Assembly (NCBI RefSeq): GCF_905220565.1
Contig: NC_059394.1
Span: 4,967,501-5,031,500, forward strand
Direction: 5' to 3'
DNA: 64,000 nucleotides
Origin: Melitaea cinxia
Taxonomy: Eukaryota; Arthropoda; Insecta; Lepidoptera; Nymphalidae
The position numbers and the translations under genes were made by a program. This document shows, in pieces, positions 1 to 9,928 of this stretch; the stretch's first letter is position 1; the number at the start of each line of letters is the position of its first letter. The notes beneath the pieces are model-generated. The model did no database searches. It saw nothing but the letters and a program-made list of their open reading frames with translations, and had not been told where the DNA came from.

Positions 1-2640
1 GTCAATTTTGAATATCATTGTAAAACAGTACTTTTAAAGTACCCGTTAGTGTTATATATTAGTGGCTATTTTTGGTTACTAGGAAAAGATAAAGCTTGTT
101 GTTAGAAGAAAATTATTTGTTAATGTGATCTGAAGCGTTGCATTAAAAACCATATTTAAATAGTCTTCGCTATACTGGACACACTAAATGTAATAATTTT
201 AGCATTATTCATACACAGAAATATATTTAACATCAAATATCATAAATATTTTGGTAAAGCACTATAATGTCACAAGCCACCATATTTTTAGATCATGTTA
301 TATTTAACCGTTATAAATATACATAATAGAATTTCCTCATTGAAATATTGTTGTTACCTAATGTTCCAAAACAACCTTTAATACCGTCATTGTTCAAATG
401 CTTCGAATGTATTCTATTACTTTTAAACCAGTAAATAAATATATTTATATAATTGTATCGCAAACTTGTAATGACAAGTACATCTTAAGCGTTTCAAATT
501 CACGTATCAGGTTCTCCTTCATATCCCCTCACTGTAGTTGCCTTACTCACAGTGCCTAAATGTACCATATTTTACCAAATTTGTATCGTACTCATAGATT
601 TTGTGCATCGATTTTTTCACTTCCTAATATTATTAAGTGTTTACAATATATAAATATATATACACATACATATATATATAAATGTTAAACTTTTGCGATT
701 GGAATACTTTTTGCCGTTCAACGATCAAAAGTGTTTCACTCGCATACATTATGACGTGTTTGGACATGTTTAATCTATTGTCATTGTACAAAATGTACAG
801 ATACATTTAATGTTAGAATAATAGTTGGAAATGTGTAATCGTCTAATGAATTCGAATCTGTAAGAATAAATAAATAAATAAAAATTACTGTATAAATAAA
901 TCACTGTATGTCTAATCGATGGAAGAAATAACGTAATTCTTCAAATCACAGTAACAAAATATGGAATGTATATTTGTTAAAATTTGTACAGGGAAGTAAC
1001 CAGTTTAAAGTTCAAAAGTCTGAACGAATATGAAATGTATTTTCGCATTGTAAAATATTATACACGACTAGAAGTAAAACGAATTAATATTTTAATACTG
1101 GAGCATAATAAATGTTGTCCCTTGTTTCGGGGAATATATTCGTACACCGTATATAATGTTTAGACTTAATTGTTAATGTGATATCAACACACTGCACTGT
1201 TACAAATCTCGCGTTACAAATTATAAAATTTCGTTATATCCATTCGTGATCGTTTTCGATCATTCGTTCCTAATTGTTCCTTTCAATTAAATGATCGAGT
1301 GCTTTGTTTGTTGAAATTTGCTCAAACGTTAACATTTGGCCATTTATAGAAGTCAATACTTGAATTATTAACAGTTATTGTTTGTGTTATAGTAAATTCT
1401 TTATAGATTTCTCAAACCTATAAACAACAATCTTTTACTATTTGAACGATATCGAATCAAATGGCGAACAAGATGTGAAATATAACATCTAAATGAAACG
1501 AGAAATCTTTGAAAGACTTACATACCCATTCCCCTATAGATTGTTTAGTGACTTAGATACAATAAACGTTGTTACCTACATACCTATCACATTTGCACTG
1601 ATCGTGTTGTAACAACACTGTGTATAGACATCAGTAAAGATGTTTTAAATACTTTTTGTGTAATAGACATAGGGACAATATTTTATTTGTCTGATCATGT
1701 GAATCGTTCACTTATTGTAATAATATCTGTAAGAGGTAACTACGTCGATTGCACGTAATTTATCGACTTTCTTGTATAAAATATATCATCAGTAAGCTGG
1801 TATTGGGAGCATTATTTCCGAGGTTGTGAGCTTTGCTATCGGGAATGATTTCACTTATAATAAATATTTAAATATAATTATTCATTTCACGCACAACCGT
1901 GTTGTGTGTTATTGTAAAAAGTGTTTGCTTGGTTTTGTTTTGTAGATGTATCTACTTTTGTGTATGTTTACCTGTATTTATCCAGTTGTGTCACAATAGC
2001 AAAGAGTCAATTCAGTTATACATTATTGCATTTAAGTGTTGTAGTTATAAGCATATAGCATCCGAAATCAGATTAGATTTTGTCGTAGTGCATAATAGCC
2101 CTCTCTTCCTCTTCACCTTTTTGCTATTGTCTCACAGCGACCCTGAACAACCCAGCTAGATTATAGGTATATAAATACATATCCTTATTGAATACTCAAG
2201 TCGATTTCACACTTATTTCTCTTGTAACATCAGTTGTGCAATACATAATATAACAAACTGCTTAGGTAGGTATTAGGTATATTTTTGTTTGGATTTACAA
2301 AATTATAATGCAAAATCTGTTGTATTTTATCGATATTTTTACTGATTAACGAGGATACCTGAGATTTTCGAAGGTTACTTGTGAAAATTTAAGTCATAAT
2401 GTATAAATATTATTTTTAAGATGAGGCCGGGCCAAATATTGCATTAATTTAGGTCTTACCGCGCCTGTGTTTCTGCGTGGCAGTCAAGTCTGCCCCTGTG
2501 TGTAAATGGTAATGATAATAACATCTCAATGGCTGAATGAAATATTAATGTTAATGGACAGTGTTAGAAAATTGTTATAAATTATTTTGATGACTGTTCG
2601 AAGGATAATAAAGAGTTGGATGTCAATATTGTTTTATTAT
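1..2640 (+). other. Non-coding; probable 3' UTR or flank of an off-window plus-strand gene
   Basis: No convincing coding sequence is visible in either strand; the longest open frame here (1899-2159) has no protein character. The stretch is AT-rich with TGTA-rich and ATTTA-type segments and two well-placed plus-strand AATAAA hexamers, at 1107-1112 (followed by a GT-rich TGTTGTCCCTTG) and 2607-2612 (followed by a T/GT-rich stretch). This fits a long 3' UTR with alternative poly(A) sites belonging to a gene that ends from the left. That gene itself is not in the window, so the call is inference. Confidence 0.4.
2607..2612 (+). terminator. Plus-strand poly(A) signal AATAAA
   Basis: AATAAA followed within 25 bases by a GT/T-rich element (TGTCAATATTGTTTT). 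It probably ends the plus-strand transcript that enters from the left edge, placing its end about 100 bp from the end of the opposing IR21a transcript. Confidence 0.4.
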
Positions 2641-2723
2641 TTTATTAACTACTTATTACATTACTATTAATACTATTACACTTACTATTACTACACTGTT
2701 TTTTTTTACCACACTACTATTAA

Positions 2724-2729
2724 TTTATT
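2724..2729 (-). terminator. Candidate poly(A) signal of the IR21a gene
   Basis: TTTATT on the plus strand is AATAAA on the minus strand, about 50 bases after the IR21a stop codon. Further minus-strand AATAAA copies lie at 2641-2646 and 2633-2638, so the exact cleavage site is open. Confidence 0.45.
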
Positions 2730-2777
2730 TTTAACATCACTACTCGTATTTTTCATTCTAAATATGTAATAAAACAG

Positions 2778-3302
2778 TTATTTTTCAACAAAATCTCCAA
2801 ATGTACCTTTTGACGCACTATTAATTCGTATCTCATGGGCTGATTGTCTCTCTGTGTGGTTTTTATCCTCAAATATTTCTTCAATTTCATAATCCGAGTC
2901 GAGTAAGCTGGACCTTCTAGAATCCCAATTGCTTATATTAGAATCGTTGTGTATTATAATGCTATCCTGTGTTACAGTTATAATTTGACCATCACAAGCA
3001 TATCCAGACTCAAAACTTGAAGATTTATCATCGTATTGTAATCTTTTTTTAATGACATCGTTTTTTGTTATTTTCTTCACAGACGTTATAGGAGTGACGA
3101 TGACATCTTTCGAACGTCTAGTAGATCTAATATTTCTTCTTATACTTCGGCATCGTTTTGAAAATCCTCCCATCACTTCAGATATAAGTGCAGTGGCTGC
3201 TATGAGAAATCCTGCACCCAGTAACAGAAACATACCCTGCGTATCTTCTAACGTTAATCCTTTTTCTTCTATCGAATTTATCTTTAAGGAGCCACTGCTC
3301 AC
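2778..3302 (-). CDS. Ir21a: IR21a exon 9 (TM3 and C-terminal tail)
   Basis: Residues 666-839 and the stop. Acceptor TTTCTAG|GTGAGC. After the conserved LTLEDTQGMFLLL comes TM3 (FLLLGAGFLIAATALISEVM), then a cytoplasmic tail with Arg/Lys clusters followed by Ser/Asp/Glu-rich sequence. The tail is less constrained than the rest and is longer than I recall for dipteran IR21a. Confidence 0.87.
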   Translation of the reverse strand: MSSGSLKINSIEEKGLTLEDTQGMFLLLGAGFLIAATALISEVMGGFSKRCRSIRRNIRSTRRSKDVIVTPITSVKKITKNDVIKKRLQYDDKSSSFESGYACDGQIITVTQDSIIIHNDSNISNWDSRRSSLLDSDYEIEEIFEDKNHTERQSAHEIRINSASKGTFGDFVEK

Positions 3303-6206
3303 CTAGAAATTAGAATATTGTTAACATATAGAGTTTTGAATAAACTAACTTTTGAAAAGAAGTTAATTTTTACTGATAACAGTCTTCCAGATTTTGTACG
3401 CTGTATTTCCCACCGAACTTCGTCAAGGAATTTATCTATGATACCGCTTTGTACCATTCTGCTGATATCTTCACTAAACTTTGCAGCATATAAAGAACTG
3501 TTTGGAAAACTCAAACTGATTCCAAATGGTACAAAGCATTGGTTCGATACGTGAAGAAGAGAACGTTTTGATCTGAAAACAATATTCGTTTAAAAGTAAA
3601 TATTGAATATTTAATTTTTATATAATATTAGTTAAAATATCTTACTCAGATTTTGGAAAATTTGCCTGTGCAATGTATTCCAGTTCTGCTTTTGATCCCA
3701 AAAATGCATACGGCCAAAAAAATGCTTTAGTAGTGTTTTGTATGCCAGTTCTTACGTCGGGTACAAATTCTAACTTCTTCAGAAGCTTATTGGTTTGTGG
3801 GTCCGACGAATTGTAGAACCACCTTTCCCACCCACCATGATCTATATAAAATATTATACTATTCAAATTTATTTATTTATTCCATCATCTTACATCTAAC
3901 ACATTGTATACGTCGTCTATTACACCGTACAAGCGTCTTCGGTGCGATAAAGCCAGCCCTGCGGTCACCAACCCGCCTGCCTGAGTTCACTCCATTTTTG
4001 GCGCGAACTTGTGGAGGCCTATGTCCAGCAGTATACTATATTAGGCTGAAGTGATGATGATGATGATAATTTAAATTACAAAATCCAATAAATTATCGTT
4101 ATATATACGTTAAATAAGTTGTGCTTTAAGTAAATGGATCTGTATATTTTTTAAAAATTAATATAGTCTCTTCTACAAAAAAAAAACTAAATTTTAATAA
4201 AAAAATTACTATACCCAGAGTTCCAACGCGATAAAATCCCGCCAAAAGCTGAGATATCGTGTCTACCGTCTCGGGAAATATGGGTAACGTTACGAAAGCA
4301 ATTATTGATCCGGTATAACAACTCGTTATAATAATTGTAAATAACCAGTACCATCCTACATTAAAAAATAAAATATCTGATTATCAGATAATATGACACA
4401 CTCTATCACTACCAACTTATATAGCTACAGTTAATAATTAATTTTACCGATTAATAATCGTGTAGTTATTTTGGTGGTTTTACTCCAAGAATTTTCCCCA
4501 ACAAAAGTAAAACAATTTGTGAACGTCCCAAAAACATACCAGAACATATTTTCAACTTCACCTTTATTTTGTATTAAATGACGTAAAGTATGTTTGTCTG
4601 AAAAAGCTAATGGGAAAATGGCGATTAAGTACGTAAACGTTAAAGCTACCCAGACATGCCAGTGGAATGGACCAAGAATCGCTCGATATCTGAAATAATC
4701 ATTATAAAAAATTAAAAAAAAAATAACTCAATAAATCACACTTAAATTAAAACCCGAAAATAAATACCGAGGGAGTGCAGTAGAAGCTAATGTTATGAAT
4801 ACTGCACAGTCTTGAGAATGAGCATTACTCAAATCCATATCACGAGCTCTTTCATTCGTTATATACAGTCCTGCTATGCCTATGTCAGCTCGACCTAATA
4901 TTACTTCTTTTGCTACAGCATCACCAGATCTTAAAACACATAACTTATTGATCAATTTCATTGTACAATTTAAACTCAATTTTGGTAAAAAGTTTTAAAA
5001 TGATTACCCTAAATGAAGTTCACGAGGTTCAATTATTTCGATAGAAAAATTGTTTCTTTCTGCAAGCAACTTTAAAAGTTTTATTTCAAGGCCATTCCAA
5101 ACTACTCTTGGATTTCCACCATCCCCATCCGTTTGTATTCTAAATCGAGTATAAAAATATGCTAAAAATATTTAAAATTTAGGAATATCCTCAAAAAATA
5201 ATTTATGTATGGTCTACCTTCGAAATACAAAAGGTGGCTGATTTGCTGCGGCTACCAAAAATCTATGCCCGGCGTAGCCTTTAGTCACTTTAGTTGGAAA
5301 TAAGTTGACTTTTCGTGAAAATTTTCCATGACTCCAAGAACACAATATTAACGGTTTGCTAGTGCCCAATCCGTCTGTGTATAGAATGTGAGTATACAAT
5401 ATGAAGGTAGCTTCCTATAAAGTTATTTTAATTTATAGTTAATGCATAGATACTCTATGAATAGTTTTTCTAATACTTACCATATTTTCGTCATCTTTGA
5501 AACTTTGTCCAATAACAAGCAAATTAACTAAAAATTTAGATCTAGGTCCTGCGAGATATTCTTGTATAGCCCACTGAGAAGATCTCGCTATCACAATGAC
5601 CTTGCTCTTAGATTGCTTACCTAATACCTTATTACTTCTAATGACATCGTTAAGAAATACAATAAAATGATGGCAGTTTTTTAGGGGTTGTAACAATTTT
5701 GGTTCTTCTAAATAATCTTTTTCTCCTATATATCCATGCATAAAAGAGACAGGGAAATTTTTAAACAGATTCTGAAATAAATAGCTATCCTGGGATTTTA
5801 TTTGATCATCGTAAAGTATGACTGGGGTGCAATCATTTAGGTAGGTCAATGTTATATTGTTAATTAGTTTAATGAGGGACGGTGTTTGGTCGTAACCCAA
5901 GCTCTTGCTCAAAAAATGTTCATGCCACAGTTCTTCCCTTGTTTTTGGATGTCCGTGAAAAACTGGATCTACACTCCTCTTGACTGACGCAGATTTCAAA
6001 TTTTCACTTATTTTTCTTTGAATTACTTTGGTTTTTTGCTTTTTTAAATAACGCTTCTCATTTTTTATTAAGTTATGAAAACTATATGAGAACCTTTGTT
6101 TGTTTGATATTTTTGACATAAATTTCGATGCATAATCATTTACTTGGTCACTGAGTATTTTTTGAAACAAACAAAAAATATAAAACATCAGTATTTTAAA
6201 CTTCAT
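2778..6206 (-). CDS. Ir21a: Ionotropic receptor IR21a (complete, nine exons, 839 residues)
   Basis: Variant ionotropic glutamate receptor, a cation-channel subunit in sensory dendrites. In Drosophila IR21a works with IR25a and IR93a in cool sensing. Exons: 6206-5481, 5414-5218, 5139-5008, 4929-4768, 4689-4448, 4355-4215, 3841-3646, 3572-3374, 3302-2778. All junctions are GT-AG, phases close, and the sum is 2,520 nt. Order: signal peptide (about 1-19), N-terminal region, S1 ligand-binding half (about 270-405), TM1 (about 413-435), pore loop, TM2 (about 482-507), S2 half (about 512-685), TM3 (about 689-709) and a 130-residue basic/acidic cytoplasmic tail. The segments GIAGLYITNERARDMDLS, SQDCAVFITLASTALPRYR and TIIITSCYTGSIIAFVTLP are those I associate with IR21a. 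IR93a was considered and fits less well. The start ATG has A at -3 and is followed at once by a hydrophobic leader. Seven of the eight introns are under 100 bp. Confidence 0.88.
3374..3572 (-). CDS. Ir21a: IR21a exon 8
   Basis: Residues 599-665: SKRSLLHVSNQCFVPFGISL, then SGIIDKFLDEVRWEIQRTKS, the end of S2. Acceptor TTTTCAG|ATCAAA, donor TTATCA|GTAAAA, phase 0 out. Confidence 0.86.
3646..3841 (-). CDS. Ir21a: IR21a exon 7
   Basis: Residues 534-598 of the S2 lobe: HGGWERWFYNSSDPQTNKLL, then TKAFFWPYAFLGSKAELEY. Acceptor TATATAG|ATCATG, donor TCTGA|GTAAGA, phase 1 in and phase 2 out. Confidence 0.87.
3868..4072 (+). repeat. SINE/LINE-tail repeat inside IR21a intron 6
   Basis: Retroelement relic on the plus strand, within an intron read from the minus strand. 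It contains CATTTTTGGCGCGAACTTG, then GGAGGCCTATGTCCAGCAG, and ends in a (GAT)n tail at about 4052-4068. The 3' segment matches, in reverse orientation, the end of the RTE-type fragment at about 23.1 kb, so both share an RTE-style 3' end. Its insertion explains why this intron is about 370 bp while its neighbours are 65-95 bp. Confidence 0.75.
4215..4355 (-). CDS. Ir21a: IR21a exon 6 (TM2)
   Basis: Residues 487-533: WYWLFTIIITSCYTGSIIAF is TM2, followed by VTLPIFPETVDTISQLL and the start of S2. Acceptor AATGTAG|GATGGT, donor CTGG|GTATAG. Confidence 0.87.
4448..4689 (-). CDS. Ir21a: IR21a exon 5 (TM1 and pore)
   Basis: Residues 406-486: ILGPFHWHVWVALTFTYLIA forms TM1, followed by the pore segment EVENMFWYVFGTFTNCF and the start of TM2 (TTRLLI). 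Acceptor TTTCAG|ATATCG, donor ATCG|GTAAAA, phase 1 out. Too short for a long-ORF search, but every residue fits the family. Confidence 0.87.
4768..4929 (-). CDS. Ir21a: IR21a exon 4
   Basis: Residues 352-405: end of S1 with SGDAVAKEVILGRADIG and SQDCAVFITLASTALP. Acceptor TTTTAAG|ATCTGG, donor CCTCG|GTATTT, phase 2 in and out. Open frame continues on both sides but is intronic. Confidence 0.87.
5008..5139 (-). CDS. Ir21a: IR21a exon 3
   Basis: Residues 308-351. Acceptor GATTTAG|AATACA, donor TTAGG|GTAATC, phase 2 in and out. It encodes GNPRVVWNGLEIKLLKLLAE, the S1 ligand-binding core that follows the QPPF motif in IRs. Confidence 0.86.
5218..5414 (-). CDS. Ir21a: IR21a exon 2
   Basis: Residues 243-307 plus two bases of codon 308. 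Acceptor TTTATAG|GAAGCT, donor CGAAG|GTAGAC. It encodes EATFILYTHILYTDGLG and the start of the S1 lobe (HRFLVAAANQPPFVFRR). Confidence 0.87.
5481..6206 (-). CDS. Ir21a: IR21a exon 1
   Basis: Residues 1-242: signal peptide MKFKILMFYIFCLFQKILS, a lysine-rich segment, then the conserved HPKTREELWHEHFLSKSLG and TLTYLNDCTPVILYDDQ. The donor is ATG|GTAAGTAT after DDENM, phase 0. The open frame runs on into the intron, but the consensus donor and the acceptor at 5415 fix the end. Confidence 0.88.
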
Positions 6207-6637
6207 ATTTTTAATGTACCGTAGCTTTATGTCAAGCTTCCAAGCAAAAATATGTTATCGTTGTATCAATTCACCTTTTATACGTTTTCTCGGACCTTGA
6301 CTGGACTAGGAATAAAGTATAGTGACATTTAGACAGGTGTTATGATTGAAATTTTATTTTTTTATGAGCAACTATATTGCCATGGTCAAGGAACACGATA
6401 TATATAGATATATTTTGAGTCAAGTTAGTATGAATACATGGCCAATGAATTGAAACCATAAAATAGTGAATGACCAGAATCCATCTACAAAAGACATAAC
6501 ACGTAAGTTTTCTAGCACTCTAAAATGCCTAGAGTTAAAAATCGCAAAATCGTGAAGACATTTATTGAAATCTCCTTTGTACTTAAATAACTGCTTGCAC
6601 AAGATATTCTAAACTAATTGCTGAGATCTAACAAGTA
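6207..6637. other. 5' flank of IR21a
   Basis: AT-rich sequence holding the presumed minus-strand promoter and 5' UTR of IR21a. I see no clear TATA box or initiator that I would commit to, and no coding sequence. Confidence 0.4.
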
Positions 6638-6639
6638 CT

Positions 6640-6825
6640 TTTTAACCGACTTTCAAAAAAGTAGCTTCTCAATTCGACTGTATTTTTTATGTATGAGAAC
6701 TTTTTACTGGATGGACCGATTTCGATGTTTTTTTTATATTCGGAAGGTGGTGTTGGCTTGGTTGGTCGGATTGTATTACTTGTCAATGTAATTAAAGTCC
6801 GTTTTCTTTTTTCGTTTGCGAGCAA
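6640..6825 (-). mobile_element. Short inverted-repeat element, copy A (minus)
   Basis: Begins TTTAACCGACTTTC and ends TTTCGTTTGCGAGCA, with CTCAATTCGACTGTATTTTT inside. It is the reverse complement of the copies at 34.4 and 41.0 kb and matches the copy at 62.6 kb in direction. It is shorter than copy C and diverged. No transposase is encoded, so it is a non-autonomous element. Confidence 0.65.
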
Positions 6826-7862
6826 TTTGATCTTCTACATTTTTTTTTAATATTTTATAATTTTTTAACATTTTTTATAAATAAAATTGGTTTTTGGTAA
6901 ATCCTGTTTTATTTGACCTCAAAAATGCAATTGGATAAATAGTTAAAAAGATTAATTTACTACACAGCTTCTAGTTCTTCGTATACAAGAGCTAAACTAT
7001 ATATATACGTATGTCCTATCCAGTTGATGTGGCGCGGCACCACGTCTGACTTTCGCTTATACAAAGCATTTTGATGTTAGTAAAATACTTTCTTTAAGAT
7101 AAATTAAAGGAGATGAAAAGTATTATATGTTATAGAGTTTACAGTTATGAATGGTCGCTCTAAGATTTACTCTAGGGGCTACTATCTGCAAAGTCAATTA
7201 GGCAACTATCTTCTATTCATCTTCTACTTGCGAAATAAATTAAAACTACTTAATAATAAAACTTAATAAACAGTATAATATAGACCTTAAATGACTGAGA
7301 TTTAATTAAAAGTGTGTCACTCACATTATGGCTTATACGGCATCGAGGTCTGTTCGGGATACACTTCCGAAATGATAACGCGCTAACACTATCAACAAGC
7401 CTAACATAGGCATCCGGCTTTTACCATATCCGTCTAAAATTTAAACTATAAATAGTATTTTAATTACCTCACTGTACAATGCCTTTTTTAGAAGTTTGGA
7501 TGATTATACTCATAGTAAGCTATCCTTAAAAGATAGAGATAAAGATAGGGTCATGGAATTTTTGTAGATTTGTAATAAAGTAATGATTTTACCATATATT
7601 GTTTATTACATCTCAAAGGAAAAGAGCGTTTTTGATGCAATTTCCAGATGGGTTAATTATTTTACCTTTTTTGCAATATATACTCATATTTCAACCAATT
7701 TAGTACATCTTATTAACTTGTGCACTCTTAATCCGTTAACAATCATCACAATGTAATAAAATCCGTTTAACAGTTTTTTAGGTTTATCGCGGAGAGACAG
7801 ACAGGCGTAATTAGTATTTCGCTTTATAATGTGTTAAAAGAAGAAAGGGAAACATCTGTATT
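6826..7862. other. Intergenic, AT-rich, no gene seen
   Basis: Spacer between the IR21a 5' end and the repeat at 7.86 kb. No open frame with protein character and no RNA gene were recognised. Confidence 0.4.
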
Positions 7863-7990
7863 GTTTTCCAATGTTTACGCGAATTTCACTCATTAAAATG
7901 TGTTTAGATGTCCGACGTTTCGGATACTTTACAGCAGCCATAGTCACGGGACATGGATGGGAAGGGCACATCTGTTCTGAGTGGGAATCA
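7863..7990 (+). mobile_element. Fragment of a dispersed repeat with CCGACGTTTCGGATACTTTA
   Basis: Two blocks are visible: GTTTTCCAATGTTTACGCGA followed by ATTTCACTCATT, then GACGTTTCGGATACTTTACA with CCATAGTCACGGGA. Both blocks recur at 33.2 kb, where the first is inverted relative to the second. This fits the two terminal regions of one DNA-transposon-like family. The overlapping open frames on both strands are a by-product and not genes. Confidence 0.5.
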
Positions 7991-8079
7991 AATAAGCGAG
8001 CGGCCGTATCAAAGAAACTTCTTGTATTACTACGCCTACTACCAGTTAAAGAGTTAATCAACTAACTAACTTGTCGTTA

Positions 8080-9769
8080 GTAGTAACAAAAAGCATATAA
8101 ATATTAATGGGAGTAGGCGAAGAACGCATTGGTTTTTTATTTATTTATTCAAATGACATTCTGTGACAAAAATAATCAGTGACAACAGGCAGAATTTTTT
8201 CAGTTTTCGTACAAAACTAAAAATAAAATTATTTTGTATGTAAATAATATGTGACGCCATTTTTTTTAAATAAGTAGAGACATCTATAAAGGAAAAGTCA
8301 ATCGCTTAAAGTTATAGGAGGTGAAGTGGAACGGAGTTTTCAATAAAGAGGTAATATAAGACTTACGTTAATATACAATCTTTTTTGATTCGTAATAGAA
8401 AAATCAACAATTAATGTTTTTAGAGAAAAAAAAACAACAAAGTTGATCATATAAATTTTATTATGCACAGTTGTGTTCACTACATAGCGCGATTCAAGGT
8501 AACTAGTTACCTAAATCAATACAAAAATATACGTCAGCTAAAAGAAACGGATCCCAATATCAAACATCACATAAGGTATACTAAAAAGCCGATAAAATTA
8601 GAAATAAGTAATTATCAATACAATTCACGTAAGAATGAAACTACCAATTTTAAATATTACATCTATATTTACAATAATAGGACTTATAAATATTGCAAAA
8701 TTATAAATGTTTTTGCAAGCGCTACTTTTGATTTAGCGGCACATTAAGTGCAGAAAAATGTTATAATTTTGAAGCTAAAAATTTCTAAAAATTCTAATAA
8801 TTTTGAAGCTAAAAGACTTTAAAAAAAAATTAATTCAATTAAACTATTATTTCACAAAATTCAAGCGACAGTTATTCCTGTCATAATTTTTACAATTTTA
8901 AGTGATTACATAAACATGTGCTTCATCACAAACGCGATGTAGACAGACGTTTACGCAAAGCTTAAATAAAATTGAAATTTTCATCACGTCCATCAAAGGA
9001 TTAAAAGATTTGGGTTGTTCTTCCTCCGTATTTAAAATAAATTTAATCACTTATGCGCTCACAATTCACAAAAATCTTACGCTAAACTTAATAAAAATCA
9101 TTAACTATATTTACAATTGTAAAAAAGGCAGTGTCAACCACAACTCTGGCAAGATATGAGAAATATTTCTAAATTTTAATATGGCTCACATTAAAAATAT
9201 GAAAATGATAATCCGTATCAAAATGTTAATAAAAATAAAATCACTATTAAAATGATAAAAAAACGCAGTTTATTTTGTTCCTATTGGAGTACAACAATTT
9301 TTTATGTTTTTTATAAAATTTATTCAATTTCGAGTATTTGAAAAGGTTTATCAAACCAACATATGATGTAAACCGTAAAAGGCCAACATATCGTTACACC
9401 GACAAAATAATTACATAAAATTATTAATAGTTTGGATGCATTTATCTTTCTAAACGATTGAAAACACATTATAATATCACAGTTTCCAATACATTAAACA
9501 TCTTCGTCTAGAATGGAGTAAAATTCAATTTATTCTCATACATTTAAAACACTCGTTTAATTGTAATGAAATCGTGTAAAAATACGTTTTTTTTTGCTTT
9601 GTGACCATCTAATCTAAATGGCACTTACTAGTTGGTGACAAAACAATTTCTATTGACAATAATTTACTACCGCGATTCTTGCCTCATTGGCTTACAATTA
9701 AAAAGCAAGAACTAGTGAATCATTACTCAGGATGGATATTATTTGTTTGTAACTACTTAATAGATAATT
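8080..9769 (-). other. Presumed 3' UTR and downstream flank of Cda5
   Basis: No coding sequence. Minus-strand AATAAA hexamers occur at 9529-9534 and again near 8456-8461, so the Cda5 3' UTR could be about 0.25 to 1.3 kb long. An AATAAA also overlaps the stop codon itself (9769-9774) and is unlikely to be used. The 8463-8747 plus-strand frame looks like AT-rich noise. Confidence 0.4.
9529..9534 (-). terminator. Candidate Cda5 poly(A) signal
   Basis: Minus-strand AATAAA about 235 bases after the Cda5 stop codon, the first one downstream that does not overlap the coding end. Use of this site rather than later ones cannot be shown from sequence. Confidence 0.3.
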
Positions 9770-9928
9770 TTATTCTTCGATTTCGTTGTCGATGCGTGAC
9801 GATCTGATGCCAGTTTTGCCGGTCCATGGATATATTTCGGGACACGGTTGACACGTCCTCATGTATCTTACTCCAGATTTATGCCAAAGATTGCACACCT
9901 TTGGATTGTTACATTTCTTCGGTCGATC
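9770..9928 (-). CDS. Cda5: Cda5 exon 16 (last)
   Basis: Residues 2349-2400 and the stop: DRPKKCNNPKVCNLWHKSG, then RTCQPCPEIYPWTGKTG, ending in an acidic EIEE. Acceptor TTTCTTAG|GATCGA, phase 0. The Cys-rich end is a family hallmark and is too short for a long-ORF search. Confidence 0.85.
   Translation of the reverse strand, partial: DRPKKCNNPKVCNLWHKSGVRYMRTCQPCPEIYPWTGKTGIRSSRIDNEIEE

Noticed and set aside
7834..8065. Overlapping open frames on both strands
   Set aside because: They lie in the CCGACGTTTCGG dispersed repeat; neither shows protein-family features.
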